Positions 32,935 to 36,730 of a stretch of DNA of 36,730 nucleotides are shown here, piece after piece. The position numbers and the translations under genes were made by a program. Under the pieces are notes generated by a model, which saw nothing but the letters and a program-made list of their open reading frames with translations, was not told the origin of the DNA and made no database searches. This DNA is from Bacillota bacterium. GTDB taxonomy: Bacteria; Bacillota; TC1. The stretch spans positions 1-36,730 of the forward strand of contig JAQUGR010000011.1 in assembly GCA_028683955.1 (NCBI GenBank), in the 5' to 3' direction. Numbering within the stretch: position 1 is the stretch's first letter; each line of letters opens with the position of its first letter.

Positions 32935-33936
32935 CTATTCAATAAATGGATAACCTAAATGTTTATAAGCTAAACTTGTCGCTACCCTTCCTCTTGGTGT
33001 TCTATTAATAAAACCAAGTTGTAACAGAAAAGGTTCATAAACATCTACTACTGTTGCAGATTCTTCACCTACCATCGCAGCAATAGTATCTAATCCAACT
33101 GGTCCACCAGCAAACTTAGATATTAAATTATCAAGTATTTTCCTATCTATATCATCTAATCCAAATTCATCAACTTCCAACATATTTAATGCCATTTTTG
33201 AAACTTCTGTATCTATGTTGCCTTCGCCCTTTACTTGGGCAATATCCCTAACTCTTTTTAAAAGTCTATTAGCTATTCTAGGTGTTCCTCTAGAACGTCT
33301 TGCGATTTCCAAAGCACCTTCATCATTCACCGGTACTCCTAATTTACTTCCATTAATTTTAACGATAGTTGATAATTCTTCCGGACTATAATAATCTAAT
33401 CTACTAATAACGCCAAATCTATCTCTTAAAGGATTACTAAGGAGACTTATTCTAGTAGTAGCTCCAATTAAAGTAAATTTTGGTAAATCTATTCTTAATG
33501 ATCTTGCACTAGGTCCTTTACCAATTATTATATCCAATGCAAAATCTTCTAACGCTGGATAAAGAACCTCCTCAACAGTACGATTCATTCTATGTATTTC
33601 ATCAATAAATAGAACATCACCATCAGAAAGATTTGTTAAAATCGCAGCTAAATCGCCAGCCTTTTCTATTGCTGGTCCTGAAGTTACTTTAATTTGTACT
33701 CCTAATTCTTCCGCTACAATATTTGCTAAAGTAGTTTTACCTAAACCTGGAGGTCCATAAAGCAAAATGTGATCTAGACTTTCTTTTCTACCTTTAGCAG
33801 CTTTAATAAAAACATTAAGATTCTCCTTAACTTTTTCTTGACCTATATAGGCCGATAAAGTTTTAGGTCTTAAACTAACTTCAATTTCAATGTCTTCATT
33901 TATAAATTCTCCATCAATCAAACGTTCTTCCATCAT
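32935..33936 (-). CDS. ruvB: Holliday junction branch migration motor RuvB
   Basis: RuvB is the hexameric AAA+ motor that drives branch migration with RuvA. The 333 residues show [18 protein letters not shown], Walker [22 protein letters not shown], Walker [26 protein letters not shown], sensor LIGATTR, and the winged-helix end [16 protein letters not shown]. Its start overlaps the ruvA stop by one base. Confidence 0.98.
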   Translation of the reverse strand: MMEERLIDGEFINEDIEIEVSLRPKTLSAYIGQEKVKENLNVFIKAAKGRKESLDHILLYGPPGLGKTTLANIVAEELGVQIKVTSGPAIEKAGDLAAILTNLSDGDVLFIDEIHRMNRTVEEVLYPALEDFALDIIIGKGPSARSLRIDLPKFTLIGATTRISLLSNPLRDRFGVISRLDYYSPEELSTIVKINGSKLGVPVNDEGALEIARRSRGTPRIANRLLKRVRDIAQVKGEGNIDTEVSKMALNMLEVDEFGLDDIDRKILDNLISKFAGGPVGLDTIAAMVGEESATVVDVYEPFLLQLGFINRTPRGRVATSLAYKHLGYPFIE

Positions 33937-34538
33937 TATTTACCTAATTCCTTTAAAGCATCTCTTATTAAATTATCAAGAGTATACTCTTTGTTCTTTT
34001 TAACTAATTTCCTTATAGCCTCACTGATTTCTTTTTTACTGTAACCTAAAAATGTTAAAGCAGATTCAGCATCACTAATAATACTAATATCACCTTGATC
34101 ATTACTACCGTAATTTGCAATACCAACATTACCATATATATTTTGAAGTTTATCTTGTAATTCCAAAACAACTCTACCAGCAGTTTTATTACCTATACCA
34201 GGTAATTTTACTAACGAAGTTATATCACCAGAAACAATTGCTGAGATAAGATCTTCTTCACTAATGTGTGATAATATACCTAAAGTAGTTTTAGGTCCTA
34301 AACCACTAACACTTGTCAATAATTCAAATAGTTTTTTAGTGGTTTCTTTTCTAAAACCAAAAAGAGCTACCATATCTTCCTTTTGATGATGGTAGGTAAA
34401 AACTATTAATTTTTCTTTTTCTTTTAAATTAGATAATTCCAGACTTGTCATAAAAACTTCATAGCCCACTCCTCCTACATCTAATAGCAAGGATTGGTCT
34501 CCAATTTTAAATATCTCTCCTCTTAAAAAGCCTATCAA
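33936..34538 (-). CDS. ruvA: Holliday junction DNA-binding protein RuvA
   Basis: RuvA binds the four-way junction and loads RuvB. The 200 residues carry the N-terminal OB domain ([31 protein letters not shown]), two helix-hairpin-helix motifs ([17 protein letters not shown] and [19 protein letters not shown]), and the C-terminal domain that contacts RuvB ([19 protein letters not shown]). Translation starts at TTG with GAGG upstream; no ATG is available nearby. Confidence 0.97.
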   Translation of the reverse strand: MIGFLRGEIFKIGDQSLLLDVGGVGYEVFMTSLELSNLKEKEKLIVFTYHHQKEDMVALFGFRKETTKKLFELLTSVSGLGPKTTLGILSHISEEDLISAIVSGDITSLVKLPGIGNKTAGRVVLELQDKLQNIYGNVGIANYGSNDQGDISIISDAESALTFLGYSKKEISEAIRKLVKKNKEYTLDNLIRDALKELGK

Positions 34539-34542
34539 GATA

Positions 34543-35040
34543 CTACCTCTTTTCTTTTAAACTATCATTTAGTTTATATGAGTGTCCATGACATATAGCT
34601 ACTGCAATAGCATCTGCTGCATCGTCTGGTGTAGGTATTTTCTCCAATTTCAATATAATTTTCACCATTTCTTGAACTTGTTTTTTATCTGCTCTTCCAT
34701 AACCTACGACGCTCTGCTTAACTTGTAAAGGAGTATAAGATGATACAGTCATCCCTTGTTTTGCTCCTAATAGCAGTATAACACCTCTAGCATGTCCAAC
34801 TGATAGCGCTGTTTTTGCATTTGTATTAAAAAATAAGTCCTCAACTGCCATTGCATCAGGACTATATTTATCTATTAAAGTTTGTATTTCATCATAAATT
34901 GTTAATAATCTATCTTTAAGTTCAGTATGAGCAGGTGTTCTAACAACACCATAAGATACTAATGAAAATTTATTTCCTGTATAGTCCAAAATGGAAAAAC
35001 CACAAATGGCAGTTCCAGGATCTATACCTAAAATTCTCAT
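34543..35040 (-). CDS. ruvC: Holliday junction resolvase RuvC
   Basis: RuvC cuts the junction held by RuvAB. The 165 residues hold the RNase H-like acidic residues in MRILGIDPGTAICGFSIL (D7), AVEDLFFNTNAKTALSVGHARGVILL (E near 67), and TPDDAADAIAVAICH (paired aspartates). VVGYGRADKKQVQEMV is the other conserved block. It shares one base with yebC and is 4 bases before ruvA. Confidence 0.97.
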   Translation of the reverse strand: MRILGIDPGTAICGFSILDYTGNKFSLVSYGVVRTPAHTELKDRLLTIYDEIQTLIDKYSPDAMAVEDLFFNTNAKTALSVGHARGVILLLGAKQGMTVSSYTPLQVKQSVVGYGRADKKQVQEMVKIILKLEKIPTPDDAADAIAVAICHGHSYKLNDSLKEKR

Positions 35041-35786
35041 TATAACTTACCAGCTATCTCATCTGAAAAGTCAAAATTACTATAAGTATTTTGCACATCA
35101 TCATCGTCTTCTAATAAATCCATCATTTTGACAAGTAATTTAGCCTGTTCGAGATCTAAAATTTCTATATTATCTCTAGGTATCTTTGTTAATTCTGCAG
35201 TATCAGCTTCTTGTGCAATTTCTTCAAGAGCATTTTTAACATTGTCAAAATCCTTGATTTCTGTGTATATATTTAACATGCCATCTTCAGCCTCAACATC
35301 AACTGCACCATTATCAATAGCAACCATTGTAATTTCATCTTCATCTATATTATCTAAACTATATGAAATTACTCCTCTGGTATCAAACATCCAGGAAACA
35401 CAACCTGATTCACCCATATTGCCACCACATTTGTCAAAAATATGTCTAATTTCACCAGCAGTTCTATTTCTATTGTCTGTCATAACATCTACAATAACAG
35501 CTGCTCCACCAACTCCATAACCTTCATAAACAAGTTCTTCATAATTGGTATTATTATCATCTCCAGCAGCTTTTTGTATTAATTTTTTAACATTATCACC
35601 TGGCATATTAGAAACTTTTGCTTTTTGTAATGCTAATTTCAATCTTGAATTATTATCGGCATCTGGACCACTTAGTTTTACTGCTACCATAATTTCTTTA
35701 CCTATTTTAGTAAATACTTTTGCTCTTTTATTGTCTAATTTTTCTTTCTTATGTTTAATAGTTGACCATTTGGAATGTCCTGACAT
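35040..35786 (-). CDS. yebC: YebC/TACO1-family protein
   Basis: The 248-residue protein begins MSGHSKWSTIKHKKEKLDNKRAKVFTKIGKEIMVAVK and contains YEGYGVGGAAVIVDVMTDNRNRTAGEIRHIFDKCGGNMGESGCVSWMF, the hallmark of the YebC family. Members act as translation factors relieving ribosome stalling or as transcription regulators; in many bacteria yebC precedes ruvCAB, as here. Confidence 0.96.
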   Translation of the reverse strand: MSGHSKWSTIKHKKEKLDNKRAKVFTKIGKEIMVAVKLSGPDADNNSRLKLALQKAKVSNMPGDNVKKLIQKAAGDDNNTNYEELVYEGYGVGGAAVIVDVMTDNRNRTAGEIRHIFDKCGGNMGESGCVSWMFDTRGVISYSLDNIDEDEITMVAIDNGAVDVEAEDGMLNIYTEIKDFDNVKNALEEIAQEADTAELTKIPRDNIEILDLEQAKLLVKMMDLLEDDDDVQNTYSNFDFSDEIAGKL

Positions 35787-35801
35787 TATCTCACCTCAAA
35801 T

Positions 35802-36545
35802 TTATTCTAAATAATTTTTTCTATCTAATTTAAGCATAACTGGCCCAATTATCTTGTGCCTGCTTTGATTATATAGTTTCATGATTTTAGATTTTGTTTG
35901 TTCTTTGCCTTCACCTGTTCTTATAAACTCATCAAGTTCTTCATAGGTGAATCCCATTTCACCTTCATCTGTTTGATTAGGCATTAAATCGGCTGTGGGT
36001 GCTTTATTAATTATATTTTTTGGTATATCTAACTTTTCAGCTATTTTATAAACCTCTTCCTTAAGTATATCAGCAATTGGTTCTATATCAACACCACCAT
36101 CACCATACTTTGTTAAATAACCAGTAATCAATTCACTCTTATTACTTGTACCAACAACCAAATAATTATTTAAACTTCCATGAAAATATAAAGTTGTCAT
36201 TCTAAGTCTTGGTTTTATATTACAAAAGGATAGGTTGCATTGGTTTTCCATTTTATTATCCTTTAAAAATTCTAAATAAGTATTTGTCAGATCTATAATT
36301 TTGTATTTAATTCCTAATTTCTTTGCTAATTCAATAGCATCATTCATATCCTCATTTTTACTTTCACATGGTAAAATAAGTCCTAAAATATTTTCGCCAC
36401 CAATGGCTTTTACTGTTAGAGCAGCTACTACTGCAGAATCAATTCCTCCGGATATGCCAATTACTGCTCCCTTTGAACGTGACTCAACTATATAGTCTTT
36501 AATAAACTTAATGATTTTTTCTTCAATTGAATTCAAATCTAACAT
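35802..36545 (-). CDS. nadE: Ammonia-dependent NAD+ synthetase NadE
   Basis: NadE amidates nicotinate adenine dinucleotide to NAD+. The PP-loop GISGGIDSAVVAALTVKA, MTTLYFHGSLNNYLVVGTSNKSELITGYLTKYGDGGVDIEPIADI, and KAPTADLMPNQTDEGEMGFTYEELD are diagnostic. There is no N-terminal glutaminase domain, so ammonia is the nitrogen donor. I use the ATG at 36545, six bases after GAGG; in-frame codons at 36548 and 36566 are also possible. It is the first gene after the rRNA operon. Confidence 0.95.
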   Translation of the reverse strand: MLDLNSIEEKIIKFIKDYIVESRSKGAVIGISGGIDSAVVAALTVKAIGGENILGLILPCESKNEDMNDAIELAKKLGIKYKIIDLTNTYLEFLKDNKMENQCNLSFCNIKPRLRMTTLYFHGSLNNYLVVGTSNKSELITGYLTKYGDGGVDIEPIADILKEEVYKIAEKLDIPKNIINKAPTADLMPNQTDEGEMGFTYEELDEFIRTGEGKEQTKSKIMKLYNQSRHKIIGPVMLKLDRKNYLE

Positions 36546-36567
36546 CATCCACCTCATAATATACACT

Positions 36568-36595
36568 AAAATTTACCTTAATAAAGGTAAATTTT
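36568..36595. terminator. Hairpin between 5S rRNA and nadE
   Basis: AAAATTTACCTT, a 4-base loop and its exact complement give a 12-bp stem. On the minus strand only TTTT follows, within the stem itself, so it may be a second, weak terminator of the rRNA operon or a leader structure of nadE. Confidence 0.5.
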
Positions 36596-36607
36596 GTAAT
36601 AAAAAAA

Positions 36608-36723
36608 AGCTGGCAACGTCCTACTCTCCCAGGACCTACATCCAAGTACCATCGGCGCTGAAGAGCTTAACTTCTGTGTTCGGTATGGGAACAGGTGTGG
36701 CCTCTTCGCTATCGTCACCAGCT
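36608..36723 (-). rRNA. rrf: 5S ribosomal RNA
   Basis: The minus strand reads AGCTGGTGACGATAGCGAAG at the 5' end, CCCATACCGAACACAGAAGT (the universal loop) in the middle, and GGGAGAGTAGGACGTTGCCAGCT at the 3' end. The ends pair as helix I. A T-run follows directly. The upstream 23S and 16S genes would lie right of the window. Confidence 0.97.
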
Positions 36724-36730
36724 ATTTTAA

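Noticed and set aside
32490-32945. Plus-strand open frame opposite mobA
   Set aside because: It is a shadow of mobA, with no ribosome binding site or recognisable domain.

Overview
This 36.7 kb window is typical chromosome of an AT-rich Gram-positive anaerobe of the Firmicutes, most likely a Clostridia or Tissierellia-type organism. The evidence is the ctsR-mcsA-mcsB-clpC heat-shock operon, a CIRCE site in front of groES-groEL, a two-subunit glycine decarboxylase (GcvPA/GcvPB), rubredoxin and iron-sulfur flavoprotein genes, strong GGAGG-type ribosome binding sites, and accessory genes for selenium-dependent molybdenum hydroxylases. The lineage is inferred from gene content and has not been tested by a tree. 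Almost every gene lies on the minus strand; the main exceptions are an aquaporin and a transposase remnant at the left edge.

Layout on the minus strand, read from right to left. A 5S rRNA gene at 36.7 kb ends an rRNA operon lying outside the window. Next come nadE, yebC, ruvC, ruvA, ruvB, mobA and a GerMN-domain gene in one tight run. The RNase P RNA gene (31.5-31.8 kb) starts from a promoter inside the end of the GerMN gene and is followed at once by an iron-sulfur flavoprotein gene. Four tRNA genes (Val, Gly, Cys, Leu) share one consensus promoter. Then come a HAD-family gene, a three-domain rubredoxin-like gene, the plus-strand aquaporin, queT, and the glycine cleavage genes gcvT-gcvPA-gcvPB. 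After a DedA-family gene comes the ctsR operon, whose operator is an array of at least five CtsR half-sites. A TPP riboswitch with its terminator controls thiT, and a ferritin gene follows.

From 16.7 to 3.4 kb lies an almost unbroken co-directional block: cinA, guanine deaminase, ppk1, mnmA, a yqeC-mocA fusion, yqeB, xdhC, an alpha/beta hydrolase-like gene, tsaD, a thioredoxin-fold membrane protein, moaA, moaC, a MOSC-domain gene and mog. With the distant mobA, this is a nearly coherent molybdenum-cofactor and hydroxylase-maturation set, although no hydroxylase structural gene is present. Guanine deaminase, hydroxylase maturation and glycine cleavage together suggest purine and glycine catabolism (inference). 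The only real gap in this block, between tsaD and the thioredoxin-fold gene, holds four abutting DnaA-box-like nonamers arranged as two inverted pairs.

Below 3.4 kb are groES-groEL, four small envelope or stress-like genes too short for routine annotation (a DUF5670/lmo0937-type peptide, a YGGT protein, a charged coiled-coil protein and a two-helix peptide), and the end of an IS3-family element that appears to have split the terminator of that small-gene operon.

No large unknown system was found. The points most worth a second look are the DnaA-box cluster, the expanded CtsR operator paired with an altered CtsR wing, the rubredoxin repeats lacking both knuckle glycines, the rnpB and thiT promoters embedded in upstream coding sequence, and the IS insertion in a terminator. 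All assignments come from reading the sequence; no database search was run.
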